Shown in pieces: positions 25,829 through 34,164 of a stretch of 64,000 nucleotides of DNA; positions within the stretch are counted from its first letter, which is position 1; every line of letters begins with the position of its first letter. The stretch is from positions 682,001-746,000 of the forward strand of contig NZ_CP051627.1 in the NCBI RefSeq assembly GCF_023208015.1, written 5' to 3'. The notes under the pieces are model-generated. The model did no database searches. It was not told where the DNA came from and was given only the letters and a program-made list of their open reading frames with translations. The translations under genes were made by a program, and so were the position numbers. Source of the DNA: Thermobifida alba. Lineage in GTDB: Bacteria; Actinomycetota; Actinomycetes; Streptosporangiales; Streptosporangiaceae.

Positions 25829-26362
25829 GTGGCGAGGCAGCGGACCGACACCAGGGCGGAGATCCGTGCGGTCGCCCTGGAGCTCTTCGCGGAGAAGGGG
25901 TTCGCCAAGACCAGCCTGCGCGAGATCGCCGAGCGCCTCGGCATCACCAAGGCCGCGCTGTACTACCACTTCCCCTCCAAGACCGACCTGCTGCGCGAAC
26001 TGGTCCAGCCGTTGATGGACGACGTCGCGGCACTGCTCGACGCGGCCGAGCGGGCCGACCGGCTGGAGCCCCGCGCCTTCCTGGGGGACTACTTCGACGC
26101 GATCTCCCGCAACCGCGCCGTGTTCATGGTGCTGCTCAACGACATCGGGACGCTGGAGGAACTGGACCTCGTCGCCGAGATCTTCGCCTGGCGCGGCCGG
26201 GTCCACGGCGTGCTGATCGGCCCCGGCGCCACCGCGGTGGACGCGGTCCGGGCGACGGTCGCCACGGGCGGCCTCCAGGACGCCGCGATCCTCGCCGCCG
26301 ACCCCGCCCCGGAGGTGCGGGAGGCCGCGGTCGAGGCGGCGTACCGGGCGCTGTCCCCCTGA
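25829..26362 (+). CDS. TetR-family regulator of the divergent monooxygenase
   Basis: This 177-residue repressor has the HTH region ALELFAEKGFAKTSLREIAERLGI, followed by ALYYHFPSKTDLLRELVQP. The C-terminal domain is mostly helical and ends in a run of Ala/Glu. I chose GTG 25829 because GGGGGA lies just upstream and the protein then begins MARQRTDTRAEI; GTG 25811 would add six Gly-rich residues. Position and the paired inverted repeats suggest it represses itself and the FAD monooxygenase. The ligand is probably the monooxygenase substrate. Confidence 0.92.
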   Translation: MARQRTDTRAEIRAVALELFAEKGFAKTSLREIAERLGITKAALYYHFPSKTDLLRELVQPLMDDVAALLDAAERADRLEPRAFLGDYFDAISRNRAVFMVLLNDIGTLEELDLVAEIFAWRGRVHGVLIGPGATAVDAVRATVATGGLQDAAILAADPAPEVREAAVEAAYRALSP

Positions 26363-26705
26363 CCCCGGCTCCACGGTCGGCACCTTCCCGGCCCCGGACT
26401 TCTTCGGCGGAGCGCGGCCCGGCAGGCGGGGCGGGACACCGGAGTGCCCCGGGGCGCGGAAACGGCTGCCGGTGGTGTGCCCTCGCCCGCAGCGGTCCGC
26501 CGTTCTCCGCGTGCAGGTGAGGAAAAGCGTTCCCGCGAAACCGTCCGGGGGAAACAGCGGATTATTCGGTGCGGCGTCGGACGCTCTCCCCCTGCAAAGA
26601 ACGTAACTTTAGCTACGGTTAATGGAATGGCGGGCAAACACCTGAAGAATAGCCTGGAGAGGGGTAGGGTTTTCCCCGGTGGTCTGGACGGGTGAGGGGA
26701 AGACC
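26363..26705. other. Spacer of about 340 bp between two TetR genes
   Basis: The last 100 bp are AT-richer and contain the inverted repeat at 26604-26621. Upstream of this I see no gene or hairpin of note. GAGGGGAAG precedes GTG 26706. Confidence 0.45.
26604..26621. promoter_or_regulatory. Candidate operator of the second TetR gene
   Basis: The 18-bp element TAAC-TTT-AGCT-ACG-GTTA is a symmetric inverted repeat with three matching blocks (TAAC/GTTA around AGCT). It lies about 85 bp upstream of GTG 26706 in a local AT-rich island. Autoregulation by the TetR product is the simplest reading. Confidence 0.6.
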
Positions 26706-27380
26706 GTGAAAGAGGCAGGCGCGCAGGCGCTCACCGAGGAATTCTTGATCCGGCCGCCGCGTCAGGAGCGGAGTCGCAGGGCGTGGGCGCGGGTGCTGGA
26801 AGCCGGTGTGGCCCTGTTCGAGGAGGGCGGGTACGAGGCGTTCACCATCGCGGCCGTCTGCGAGCGGGCCAGGGTCGCCCCCCGTGCCATCTACGACCGG
26901 ACTCCCAGCAAGGAGGCGCTGTTCGTCGCTGTCTACGAGCACCGGGTCAGCCAGATCTGGGAGGAGATGCGCGTCTTCGACGACGAGGAGCGCTGGGCCG
27001 GCCTCGACGGCCCCGAACTGGTCGCAGCGCTCTTCGCCGAGTTCGGCGACATCCTCCGCCGCCACGAGGCCTTCACGAGGTCGCTCATGTCCATCTCCCC
27101 CGCCACCCACAGCGGGATCTACCAGCGGGCCCACTGCTACAGCCACCGGCTCGCCGACCGGATGGCCGGCCTGCTCCTGACGATCAAGCCGCACATCGCC
27201 CACCCCGACCCGGAGACGGCCGTGCGGGTGTGCTTCACCTCCGTCTACTCCGCCCTGGTCATGCGCATCGGCTACGGACCGGAATTCGTCCAGCCGGTGC
27301 TGGACCACGACGCCTTCGTACGCCACCTCGTCGAGATGTCGGTGTGCTACCTGTTCGGCCCGCGGCCCGAGGCGGCCTGA
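26706..27380 (+). CDS. TetR-family regulator
   Basis: This is a 224-residue repressor with a longer N-terminal arm (residues 1-22) before the HTH. The HTH reads WARVLEAGVALFEEGGYEAF, then TIAAVCERARVAPRAIYDRT. Here the usual YYHF of the recognition region is IYDRTPSKEALF. The ligand domain resembles generic TetR C-terminal helices, with a conspicuous His- and Tyr-rich segment (ATHSGIYQRAHCYSHRL). GTG 26706 with GAGGGGAAG upstream fits better than GTG 26679. The next gene is a convergent methyltransferase, so no target is evident; it may act at a distance. Confidence 0.88.
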   Translation: MKEAGAQALTEEFLIRPPRQERSRRAWARVLEAGVALFEEGGYEAFTIAAVCERARVAPRAIYDRTPSKEALFVAVYEHRVSQIWEEMRVFDDEERWAGLDGPELVAALFAEFGDILRRHEAFTRSLMSISPATHSGIYQRAHCYSHRLADRMAGLLLTIKPHIAHPDPETAVRVCFTSVYSALVMRIGYGPEFVQPVLDHDAFVRHLVEMSVCYLFGPRPEAA

Positions 27381-27553
27381 GAGGGCCGTCGGCCGCGGGC
27401 GCCCCGGTGGCCGTGGAACGACCCCGGGGCAGTCACCGGAAAAACTTCTCGGAATTGTTGTCGGTATTTCTGGTCCGCGAGGGTCTTTGCCGTTTCCGTG
27501 CGGAAGGGGGCCCGGGGCGGGCCGGAGCCCGTCCGTCGTTTTTCGGCGCGCCG

Positions 27554-28255
27554 TTATTTCCGCGTCGACACGTCGCCGTGGTGCGCGGCCGCAGCGGCCT
27601 CCGGTGGCTTTCCTGCCCCGGAGCGGCGGGCCAGCAGGCAGGCCTGCGGGACCCGTTCGGTGCCGTCCGGCTGGCGGAGCGTCCGGGCGGTCACGCTGAA
27701 GCGGGCCCGCTCCAGCGCCTCGGCGACGCGGTCGGGCCGCCAGCGCAGGAAGTCGAGTTCCACGGCACGGCCGAACGCCTCCCGCAGGCGCAGCGGTTCG
27801 TCGCCGACCTGGAAGGCGAGCAGCAGGTGCCCGCCCGGCACGAGCACCCGGTGGAACTCGGCCAGCACCGCGGGCAGCCGCTCCGGCGGGGTGTGGATGA
27901 TGGAGTACCAGGAGACGACGCCGCCCAGAGAGCCGTCCGCCACCCCCAGGGAGTCCAGCCTCCCCTCGACGAAGCGCAGGTGCGGGTACCCGGCGCGGGC
28001 CAGGGCGACCATCCGCGGCGACAGGTCGACACCGAAGACCTCCACGCCGAGGGAGTGGAGGTGGGCCGTCACCCGGCCGGGGCCGCAGCCGAGGTCGGCG
28101 ACCGGCCCGGCGCCGGAGTCCCGCACGAGTTCGGCGAACGCCGCGAGCAGCGCCCGGTCCAGCGGCCTGCAGGGCTCGTCGTCGAACAGCGCGGCGTAGT
28201 CGGCGGCGATGGCGTCGTAGGAGGCGCGGACGGTGCGCAGGAGGGACTCGGTCAC
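27554..28255 (-). CDS. SAM-dependent class I methyltransferase
   Basis: This 233-residue enzyme has a Methyltransf_11/25-type core. Motif I is VADLGCGPGRVTAHLHSLG, motif II ends in GVDLSPRMVALARA, and the post-I acidic region is FVEGRLDSLGVADGSLGGVV with WYSIIHTPPERLPAVLAEF after it. The N-terminal YDAIAADYAALFDDE is typical of small-molecule methyltransferases. The acceptor is unknown. Start ATG or GTG at 28255 gives MTESLLRTVRASYD, which fits the family. The C-terminal 20 residues are low-complexity. It lies downstream of the second FAD monooxygenase on the same strand, 55 bp away, so the two may be co-expressed. Confidence 0.9.
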   Translation of the reverse strand: MTESLLRTVRASYDAIAADYAALFDDEPCRPLDRALLAAFAELVRDSGAGPVADLGCGPGRVTAHLHSLGVEVFGVDLSPRMVALARAGYPHLRFVEGRLDSLGVADGSLGGVVSWYSIIHTPPERLPAVLAEFHRVLVPGGHLLLAFQVGDEPLRLREAFGRAVELDFLRWRPDRVAEALERARFSVTARTLRQPDGTERVPQACLLARRSGAGKPPEAAAAAHHGDVSTRK

Positions 28256-28310
28256 GGTCGACGACCGTAGCCGCCCGCGCGCGGGGCGAGGGCCGGTTGG
28301 CCGGTACCGG

Positions 28311-29441
28311 TCAGACCGGGGGGCGCCACCGCAGGATCTCGTCCGCGGCGGTGAGCATCAGGTCGGGTCGGAGCCGTCCGCCCAGCACCATCGCCGCCTC
28401 CCGCAGCCGCACCGCCAGCGGGTTGCGCAGCTTCGTGATCCGGCAGAGCGTGTCGGAGGCCCGTACCACCCGCGTGGCCCGGGGCAGCCGGGCAGCGGTG
28501 TAGGCGGCCGGGCCGTCCGGCCGGTCGGCCAGGTGGGCGAGCACGACCGCGTCCTCGATCGCCTGGCAGGCGCCCTGGCCGAGGTAGGGCGTCATGGCGT
28601 GCGCGGCGTCGCCGAGCAGGACGACCCTGCCCCGGTGGAAGGCGGGCAGCGGGGTGGCCAGCGAGTACAGGTCGGTGCGCAGGATGCGCCCCGCCCCGGC
28701 GGCCTCCAGCAGCCGGGGGATCGGGGCGTGCCAGTCCCCGAACCGGCGGAGCAGTTCGGCCCGTTCGTCGTCGGCGCGGCCGCCCGCGGGAACGGTGGCG
28801 GTGCCGTAGCAGTACACCAGGTCACCGGCGAGCGGCAGCACCCCGAAGACCTGTCCCGCGCCCCAGGTCTCCGACGCCGGGCAGGGCAGGCCGCCGCGCG
28901 GGACCAGCAGGCGCCAGCTCGTCACGCCCGCGTAGGCCGGGCCGGGGTGGTCGGGGAACAGGGCGCGGCGGACCGCGGAGTGGAGGCCGTCGGCGGCCAC
29001 CACCAGGTCGGCGGTCAGCTCGCCCGCCCCGGTGGACACCCGTCCGGTGTCCGGATCGACCGCGTGCACCTCGGTGCCCAGCCGCAGCGTGCCGGGGGCG
29101 AGGTGTTCGGCGAGCAGGTCGACGAGGGCGGCGCGGGTCAGCAGCACGACCGAGTCGCCGTAGCGTGCCGCGGCGGCCTCCTCGGTGGTGCGGACCAGCC
29201 AGCGCCCGTCCCGCCTGCGGATCCCGCCCTCCCCCCTGAGCGTCGACAGTGCGCGGACCGCGTCGCCGACCCCGAGGACGTCCAGGGCCTTCAGCGCGTT
29301 GGCGGCCACGGCCAGGCCCGAGCCCACCGGGTCCAGCGACGGGGCCCGCTCGCAGACGGTCACCGCCCAGTTCCGCTGCTGCAGCGCCAGCGCCGCCGCG
29401 AGTCCGCCGATGCCGCCGCCGACCACCACCGCGTGGGACAC
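28311..29441 (-). CDS. FAD-dependent monooxygenase (salicylate-hydroxylase-like)
   Basis: This 376-residue group A flavin monooxygenase has AVVVGGGIGGLAAALAL at the N terminus and ERAP after beta-2. The DG motif is VVAADGLHSAVRRALF, and the FAD motif is VVLLGDAAHAMTPYLGQGA. The overall pattern resembles actinobacterial salicylate-1-monooxygenase-like and kynurenine-type enzymes. It should hydroxylate or epoxidise a small aromatic or polyketide compound using NAD(P)H and oxygen. It is divergent from a TetR gene with clear operators between, and followed on its strand by a methyltransferase, hinting at hydroxylation then methylation. ATG 29441 begins exactly at the beta-1 strand. Confidence 0.9.
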   Translation of the reverse strand: MSHAVVVGGGIGGLAAALALQQRNWAVTVCERAPSLDPVGSGLAVAANALKALDVLGVGDAVRALSTLRGEGGIRRRDGRWLVRTTEEAAAARYGDSVVLLTRAALVDLLAEHLAPGTLRLGTEVHAVDPDTGRVSTGAGELTADLVVAADGLHSAVRRALFPDHPGPAYAGVTSWRLLVPRGGLPCPASETWGAGQVFGVLPLAGDLVYCYGTATVPAGGRADDERAELLRRFGDWHAPIPRLLEAAGAGRILRTDLYSLATPLPAFHRGRVVLLGDAAHAMTPYLGQGACQAIEDAVVLAHLADRPDGPAAYTAARLPRATRVVRASDTLCRITKLRNPLAVRLREAAMVLGGRLRPDLMLTAADEILRWRPPV

Positions 29442-29452
29442 GTCCCCTCCTC

Positions 29453-29507
29453 CACTACTTGTGTAGTGAAAAATACTACAGGCGTAGTATCACTGCAACT
29501 GTAGTAT
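29453..29507. promoter_or_regulatory. Triple TetR-type operator between monooxygenase and TetR genes
   Basis: Two inverted repeats share the half-site GTAGT: CACTAC-TTGT-GTAGTG at 29453-29468 and ATACTAC-AGGC-GTAGTAT at 29473-29490. A third half-site GTAGTAT lies at 29501-29507. The last half-site also provides a possible -10 (TAGTAT) only seven bases before GTG 29515, so the TetR message could be leaderless. Binding would cover both divergent promoters. Confidence 0.87.
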
Positions 29508-29514
29508 CCCTGCT

Positions 29515-30075
29515 GTGAAGCGAGCCGAGGTCATCGCGGAGGCGGCCATCGCCCTGCTGGTCGAACGGGGGATGCGCGGGCTCACGCACCGCGCGGTGGA
29601 CGAGGCCGCGGGCCTGCCGCCGGGATCCACCTCCAACCTGGCCCGCACCCGCGCCGCCCTGCTGGAACTCACCCTGGACCACCTCACCGAGCAGGAGGAG
29701 GCCCTGTTCGCGCCCCTGCTGGCCGGCGGACCGCCCGCCGACGTGGACACGCTCGTCGACCTGATGGCGCACCTGGCGCACCTCCAGCTCACTGTCGGGC
29801 GCGAACGCACCATCGCCCGCTACGAACTGGCGTTGGAGGCCACCCGCCGCCCCGAGCTGCGCAGGATCTACGACCGTTCCGGACGGCGCTTCCGGGAGGC
29901 CGCCGTCACCGTGCTCTCCGCGGCGGGCTCCACCGACCCCGTGCGGCACGGCCACCGGCTCGTGGCCTTCGCGGAGGGGGTGCTGTTCGACGCGATCGCC
30001 GGGGCGGGAACCGAGCCGACACCGGAGGACCTCCGCCTCGGCCTGCGCGAACTGCTCAGGGGAATGCTCGGCTGA
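29515..30075 (+). CDS. TetR-family regulator of the divergent monooxygenase
   Basis: This 186-residue TetR has the HTH segment EAAIALLVERGMRGLTHRA, followed by VDEAAGLPPGSTSNLARTRA. The PPGSTSNLARTR form is characteristic of a subgroup whose recognition helix has Ser-Thr-Ser-Asn in place of the common YYHF. A helical ligand domain with YELALEATRRPELRRIYDR follows. GTG 29515 starts directly after a -10-like element, and no ribosome-binding site is seen, which supports leaderless translation. It very likely represses the FAD monooxygenase, and possibly the methyltransferase downstream of it. Confidence 0.92.
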   Translation: MKRAEVIAEAAIALLVERGMRGLTHRAVDEAAGLPPGSTSNLARTRAALLELTLDHLTEQEEALFAPLLAGGPPADVDTLVDLMAHLAHLQLTVGRERTIARYELALEATRRPELRRIYDRSGRRFREAAVTVLSAAGSTDPVRHGHRLVAFAEGVLFDAIAGAGTEPTPEDLRLGLRELLRGMLG

Positions 30076-30241
30076 CCGCCCCGGCGACGGGGCCGGGACC
30101 GGGGGGACGGGAGCGGAGGACGCGGCCTCCGCGTGACGCAGAACACGGCGGATTTCCGACAGCGGCGACATCCGGGAGAAGGCGATCCCGTTAAATTGAC
30201 CGGGATCACCACGCCATTTCCCAACGGAACGGAGAACCGTC

Positions 30242-30574
30242 ATGGCGCGAAAGGCCCGGGTGCTGCTCATCGACGACCTCGACGGAGGCGAGGCCGGGCA
30301 GACCGTCTCGTTCAACCTCGACGGCCGCGCCTACGAGATCGACCTCAGCGACGCCAACGCCGCCCGGCTGCGCGAGGCGCTCGCCCCGTTCATCACCGCC
30401 GCCCGCCGGGTCCCGCCCCGGCGCCCCCGGCCCCACGCGGACGGGGACGCAGCCGTGGGGCGGGACCGCAGCGCCGCCATCCGGGCCTGGGCCAAGGCCC
30501 AGGGCCGGCAGGTCAGCGACCGGGGACGCATCGCGCAGGCGATCATCGACGCCTACCACGCCGCCCGGCACTGA
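30242..30574 (+). CDS. lsr2: Lsr2 nucleoid-associated protein
   Basis: This 110-residue xenogeneic silencer is of the Lsr2 family. The N-terminal oligomerisation domain reads VLLIDDLDGGEAGQTVSFNL, then GRAYEIDLSDANAARLREAL. The C-terminal DNA-binding domain has AIRAWAKAQGRQVSDRGRI, where the RGR loop inserts into the minor groove of AT-rich DNA. The linker is Pro/Arg-rich. It bridges DNA and silences AT-rich regions, so the AT islands at 46, 52-54 and 57-61 kb are natural targets. ATG 30242 follows GGAGAACC. Confidence 0.95.
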   Translation: MARKARVLLIDDLDGGEAGQTVSFNLDGRAYEIDLSDANAARLREALAPFITAARRVPPRRPRPHADGDAAVGRDRSAAIRAWAKAQGRQVSDRGRIAQAIIDAYHAARH

Positions 30575-31390
30575 CCCGCCCCCGGAGGAACCGCCGGTCC
30601 GCCCGGCCCGGTGGCGACCGGTGCGGAGGAGGCAGTCCCCGGGAACAGGGTTTCCCGGTGCTCGGTCCGACGCCCCGGCGGTGTCCGCCCGGCCGGGGGC
30701 GTCGGGGGGGCGCGCCGGAGGCGGGACGCGAGCGGTCCTGCCCGCCGGTGAGCCGTGCGCAGCCCCCGTACGCCGAGGAGGACCGGCGGGGAGTCGCGTT
30801 CGCACACACCGGGACGACAGGCCGGTTCCCCCGCCGTCCCCGACCGGACCAGGTGCTGTTGCGGTCAGCTGGTGTCCGCAATTCACAGAGGCGCGAACAG
30901 GCTTCCCGTCCCGGGGATGGCGCCCGGGCGGCCCCTCGGCGGGGTGGGAGGCACGACGGGGAAGACGGTCGACGACACCGGTACCGGGGCGCCGCGTCGA
31001 CGGCCGCGGTCTTCCCGACCCCTGCCCCGGGGCGCCGTCCCCGGGACGGTGCCGGAGCCCCGCGGATCCGGGGAGACGGCGCGGACGACGGGAGGACCCG
31101 GCAGCGGTTCACGACACCGATCACCGCCCACCCGGCGGACGCGTGCGTCCGGGAGGCGCGGACCGTGGCCCCCGACGTCCGTCTGCCCGGCCGGGCCGTG
31201 CCCGCCCCGCAGGCCGGAGGGTCGGGCAGACGTCGACCCCGGCGACGGGCCGGTGGGCGGGACGGAGGTGGCGCGGCGAGGGCTGCTCCGGTGCCCCGAC
31301 TGCGTTGCGCCGACCGCCTCGCCCGACGCGGCGGGAGGCCGTCCCCGCTTGCCGCGGGCGCCTGCGGGGCCGTCGGGGAACGGCCGGGGC
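30575..31390. other. Intergenic stretch of about 815 bp, no gene seen
   Basis: It lies between the Lsr2 gene and the 3' end of the exonuclease gene. Long open frames occur on both strands, but their translations are Arg/Pro/Gly-rich without any recognisable domain or hydrophobic pattern. I see no repeat, hairpin or promoter that I would defend. Confidence 0.45.
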
Positions 31391-31963
31391 TCATCCCCGG
31401 GAGAGGAGGGGCCAGGAGCCGCGTCCGGCCAGGTGCAGCACCAGCGCGGCGATGTTCCAGGCGTCGTCCTCGCCCCGGTGGTGGCGTCCCTCCAACGGCA
31501 GGCCCGCGAACTCCAGCGCCCGCGCCATACCGAGCTGTCCGCGCAGGCCGTGGGCGTCGGCGCAGACCGCCTCGGCGTTGGTGTGCCGGGGGCCGAAGGG
31601 GTAGGCCGTCCCCGTGGCCGCACACTGCCGGACGAACTGTTTGCGGTCGTAGTCGCCCCAACTGGCCCACGGACGGGCTCCGGCCCGGTGCCGCGTCGCG
31701 AGCAGGCGGCAGGCCTCGGCGAAGCTGACGCCGTCCGCCACCTCCTCCTGGGACAGCCCGGTCAGTTCGGTGCAGAAGGCGCTGACGGTGCAGCGTTCGG
31801 GCCGGACCAGCACACGGTGCCGCTCCAGACGCCGTCCCGCGGCCAGGTCGACGACGGTCACCCCGACCTCGATGATCTCACTGACCTGTCCGGGAGGTGG
31901 CGCGCCCGCCCAGCAGGTGGCCTCGACGTCGACGACGTCGAGCAGATCCGGGGAGCCGTCCAT
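31391..31963 (-). CDS. DEDDh 3'-5' exonuclease
   Basis: This 190-residue RNase T/DNA polymerase III epsilon-type exonuclease resembles the ERI-1/KapD branch. Exo I has VVDVEATCW (Asp and Glu), Exo II has WASWGDYDRKQF (Asp), and Exo III has HRGEDDAWNIA (His and Asp), giving a DEDDh active site for two metals. TELTGLSQEEV is typical of the group. It should trim single-stranded nucleic acid, more probably RNA. ATG 31963 places the first strand at residue 6; the open frame extends upstream to 32026 but without matching features. It is 82 bp downstream of the CNNM gene on the same strand. Confidence 0.88.
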   Translation of the reverse strand: MDGSPDLLDVVDVEATCWAGAPPPGQVSEIIEVGVTVVDLAAGRRLERHRVLVRPERCTVSAFCTELTGLSQEEVADGVSFAEACRLLATRHRAGARPWASWGDYDRKQFVRQCAATGTAYPFGPRHTNAEAVCADAHGLRGQLGMARALEFAGLPLEGRHHRGEDDAWNIAALVLHLAGRGSWPLLSRG

Positions 31964-32045
31964 GCCGCGGAGTCCAGGGGCGACGGCGGCCGGCTGTCGC
32001 CCGGTTTCCGCGGGGCCGCAGGACACCCGGGCCCCGGCGCCGGAG

Positions 32046-33311
32046 TCACCGGGGGGTGAGGACCACCTCGGTGATGGCGTGCCCGGCCACGGCCGTGACC
32101 GTGCCCGTCCAGGAGCCCAGGTCCACCTGCTCCCCCGGCTGCTGCGGGATGTGGCCGAGCCGTGCCAGCAGCATCCCGGCCACGGTCACGTAGTCGCCCG
32201 GGGGCGGCGCGGTGAGGTGCACGTCGACGTCGGGCAGGTCGTGCACGGGGAACGTGCCGGGCAGCCGCAGCGAGCCGTCGGGCAGCCGGGTGGCGGTGCG
32301 GACGTCGGAGTCGGTCTCGTCGTAGATGTCGCCGACGATCTCCTCCAGCAGGTCCTCCAGGCTCACGATGCCGTCGACCGCCCCCGTGCCGTCGACGACC
32401 AGCGCCAGGTGCTGGCGTTCGGCGATCATGCGCTCCAGCGCCAGCGACACCGGCAGGGAGTCGGCCAGCAGCAGCGGAGGGCGGGCCACGGCACCGGTGC
32501 TGCCCCGGCCGAGCAGCAGGTCCGACCAGTGCACGACGCCCACCACCGTGTCGCGGTCGCCGTCGGCCACGACCGGGGCGCGCGAGTGCCCCTGTTCGGC
32601 GAGGAAGCGCGCGGCCTCGCCGGCGGGCATGGACGCGGGCACGACGACGACGTCGCGGCGGGGGACGAGGACCTGCCGCAGGCTCCGGTCGGTGATCTCG
32701 AAGGCGCCGGTGAGGATGGTGCGCTGCTCCCGGGTGATACCGGGCTGGGTGGCGAGGATGTCGCGCAGCTCCTCCTCCGACATCTCCTCCCGGGCCGCCT
32801 CCGGATCGCCGCCGCTGAGCCGCACCACCAGGTCGGTGGAGACGCTGAGCAGCCACACCGCGGGCCGGGAGAGCACCGAGAGCAGGGTCAGCGGCCGGGC
32901 CACCAGCAGCGCCCAGGTCTCGGCCCGCTGCATGGCGACGCGTTTGGGGGCGAGTTCCCCGAACACCAGGGTGACGAAGGTGAGCGCCACGGTGACCAGC
33001 ACGACCGCGACCGGTGCGGCCGCCGCGCCCAGCAGCGCCCCCAGGGGATCGACCAGGGGCCGGGCCAGGGAGACGGCCGCGGTCGCCGAGGCCAGGAACC
33101 CGGCCAGGGTGATGCCGACCTGGATGGTGGCCAGGAAGCGGTTCGGGTCCCGCGCCAGACGCGCCACCGCGCGGCCGCCCGCCCCGCGCCGCTCCAGCCT
33201 CCTCAGCTGACTCTCGCGCAACGTGATCAGCGCGATCTCGCTGCCCGCGAAGACCGCGTTCAGCAGCACCAGCACCGCGACGAGGGCGAGTTGGACGGTG
33301 TAGTTCTCCAT
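32046..33311 (-). CDS. CNNM/CorC (HlyC) family membrane protein
   Basis: This 421-residue protein starts with a DUF21/CNNM transmembrane domain at about residues 1-180, with FAGSEIALITLRESQLRRLE and TLVFGELAPKRVAMQRAE. A CBS pair follows at about 200-330, with GHSRAPVVADGDRDTVVGVV and GIVSLEDLLEEIVGDIYDE. The CorC_HlyC domain closes the protein and ends TEVVLTPR. Family members transport magnesium or other divalent ions, or regulate such transport; the older name haemolysin is misleading. It sits in the cytoplasmic membrane with cytosolic CBS domains that may bind adenosine nucleotides. ATG 33311 is immediately before the first helix. Confidence 0.94.
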   Translation of the reverse strand: MENYTVQLALVAVLVLLNAVFAGSEIALITLRESQLRRLERRGAGGRAVARLARDPNRFLATIQVGITLAGFLASATAAVSLARPLVDPLGALLGAAAAPVAVVLVTVALTFVTLVFGELAPKRVAMQRAETWALLVARPLTLLSVLSRPAVWLLSVSTDLVVRLSGGDPEAAREEMSEEELRDILATQPGITREQRTILTGAFEITDRSLRQVLVPRRDVVVVPASMPAGEAARFLAEQGHSRAPVVADGDRDTVVGVVHWSDLLLGRGSTGAVARPPLLLADSLPVSLALERMIAERQHLALVVDGTGAVDGIVSLEDLLEEIVGDIYDETDSDVRTATRLPDGSLRLPGTFPVHDLPDVDVHLTAPPPGDYVTVAGMLLARLGHIPQQPGEQVDLGSWTGTVTAVAGHAITEVVLTPR

Positions 33312-33504
33312 GAGTCCTCTTCGGACGGCGACATCCGCCCCCTACCCGTGGCCGCGGGCGGGACAACAGGGCGGTGGACGTGGGACGCCGTCGCCGTGCG
33401 ACGCGATTGGACCGAGCCGCTGCGGGCAGCCGTGCCAGAGAACACGGACCGCCGAGCCCGGCCCGCGCGGTCCCGGACAGACGGACGAGTCCACGGAGGC
33501 GATG

Positions 33505-33993
33505 ATGAACGGTCCCGAGTTCGACGCTCCCTCCGGCGGCGTCCCCGCCCAGCGGGGGCAGCGGCTGGTGGCGAGCTATTCCACCTACGTCGAAGCCCAG
33601 CGGCTGGTGGACCAGATGTCCGACCGGGGGTTCCCCGTGGAGCACGTGCGCATCATCGGGGACGGCGTGCGTACCGTCGAACAGGTCACGGGACGGATGA
33701 CCAAGGGCAAGGCCGCGCTGGCCGGAGCCGGGGCCGGAGCCTGGTTCGGCCTGTTCATCGGCCTGCTGTTCGGCCTGTTCGCGGTCGGTCCGGCATGGTT
33801 CTGGGTGATCCTGGTCAGTGTGGCCATCGGCGCGCTGTGGGGCGGGGTCTTCGGGTTCATCGCCCACTGGGCGACCCGGGGCCAGCGGGACTTCTCCAGC
33901 GTGCAGACCCTGCAGGCGCAGCGCTACGACGTCTACGTCGACGCCACCCACGCCGGACAGGCCGAACGCCTCCGCCAGGAGGCCAACCTGTAG
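33505..33993 (+). CDS. General stress protein 17M-like membrane protein
   Basis: This 162-residue protein has an N-terminal YflT/GSP17M-like domain (LVASYSTYVEAQRLVDQMSD, then FPVEHVRIIGDGVRTVEQV). Two transmembrane helices follow, rich in Gly and Ala (GAGAWFGLFIGLLFGLFAVG and WFWVILVSVAIGALWGGVF). A short C-terminal domain with QRYDVYVDATHAGQAERL closes it. In Bacillus the soluble relatives belong to the general stress regulon; the membrane form is common in actinomycetes and of unknown function. ATG 33505 is five bases after GGAGG; ATG 33502 is too close. It is divergent from the CNNM gene. Confidence 0.87.
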   Translation: MNGPEFDAPSGGVPAQRGQRLVASYSTYVEAQRLVDQMSDRGFPVEHVRIIGDGVRTVEQVTGRMTKGKAALAGAGAGAWFGLFIGLLFGLFAVGPAWFWVILVSVAIGALWGGVFGFIAHWATRGQRDFSSVQTLQAQRYDVYVDATHAGQAERLRQEANL

Positions 33994-34141
33994 CCCGTGC
34001 CGGGGCCCGCCCCGCGCCGCCGGGGAGGGGCCCGGGGCCGCGTGACGGTGCCGCGGGAGGGAGGCCGCCGACCCGCGGGGACGGGACGGAGTGTTGACCG
34101 CTCCGCACGACCCGGATAGGGTTTCGCCAGCCAAAAGAATG

Positions 34142-34158
34142 ATTTCGCATGGTGGAAT
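34142..34158. promoter_or_regulatory. Candidate operator before hyi-glxR
   Basis: The 17-bp ATTTCGCATGGTGGAAT is a near-palindrome (ATTTC/GGAAT, one mismatch) directly before the hyi start. It has the look of an IclR-type (AllR-like) TTCC/GGAA operator, which controls glyoxylate and allantoin genes in other bacteria. The call is tentative. Confidence 0.4.
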
Positions 34159-34164
34159 TGTGTG

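Noticed and set aside
30575-31390. Possible gene in the spacer after lsr2
   Set aside because: Frames on both strands lack hydrophobic pattern, motifs or ribosome-binding sites.
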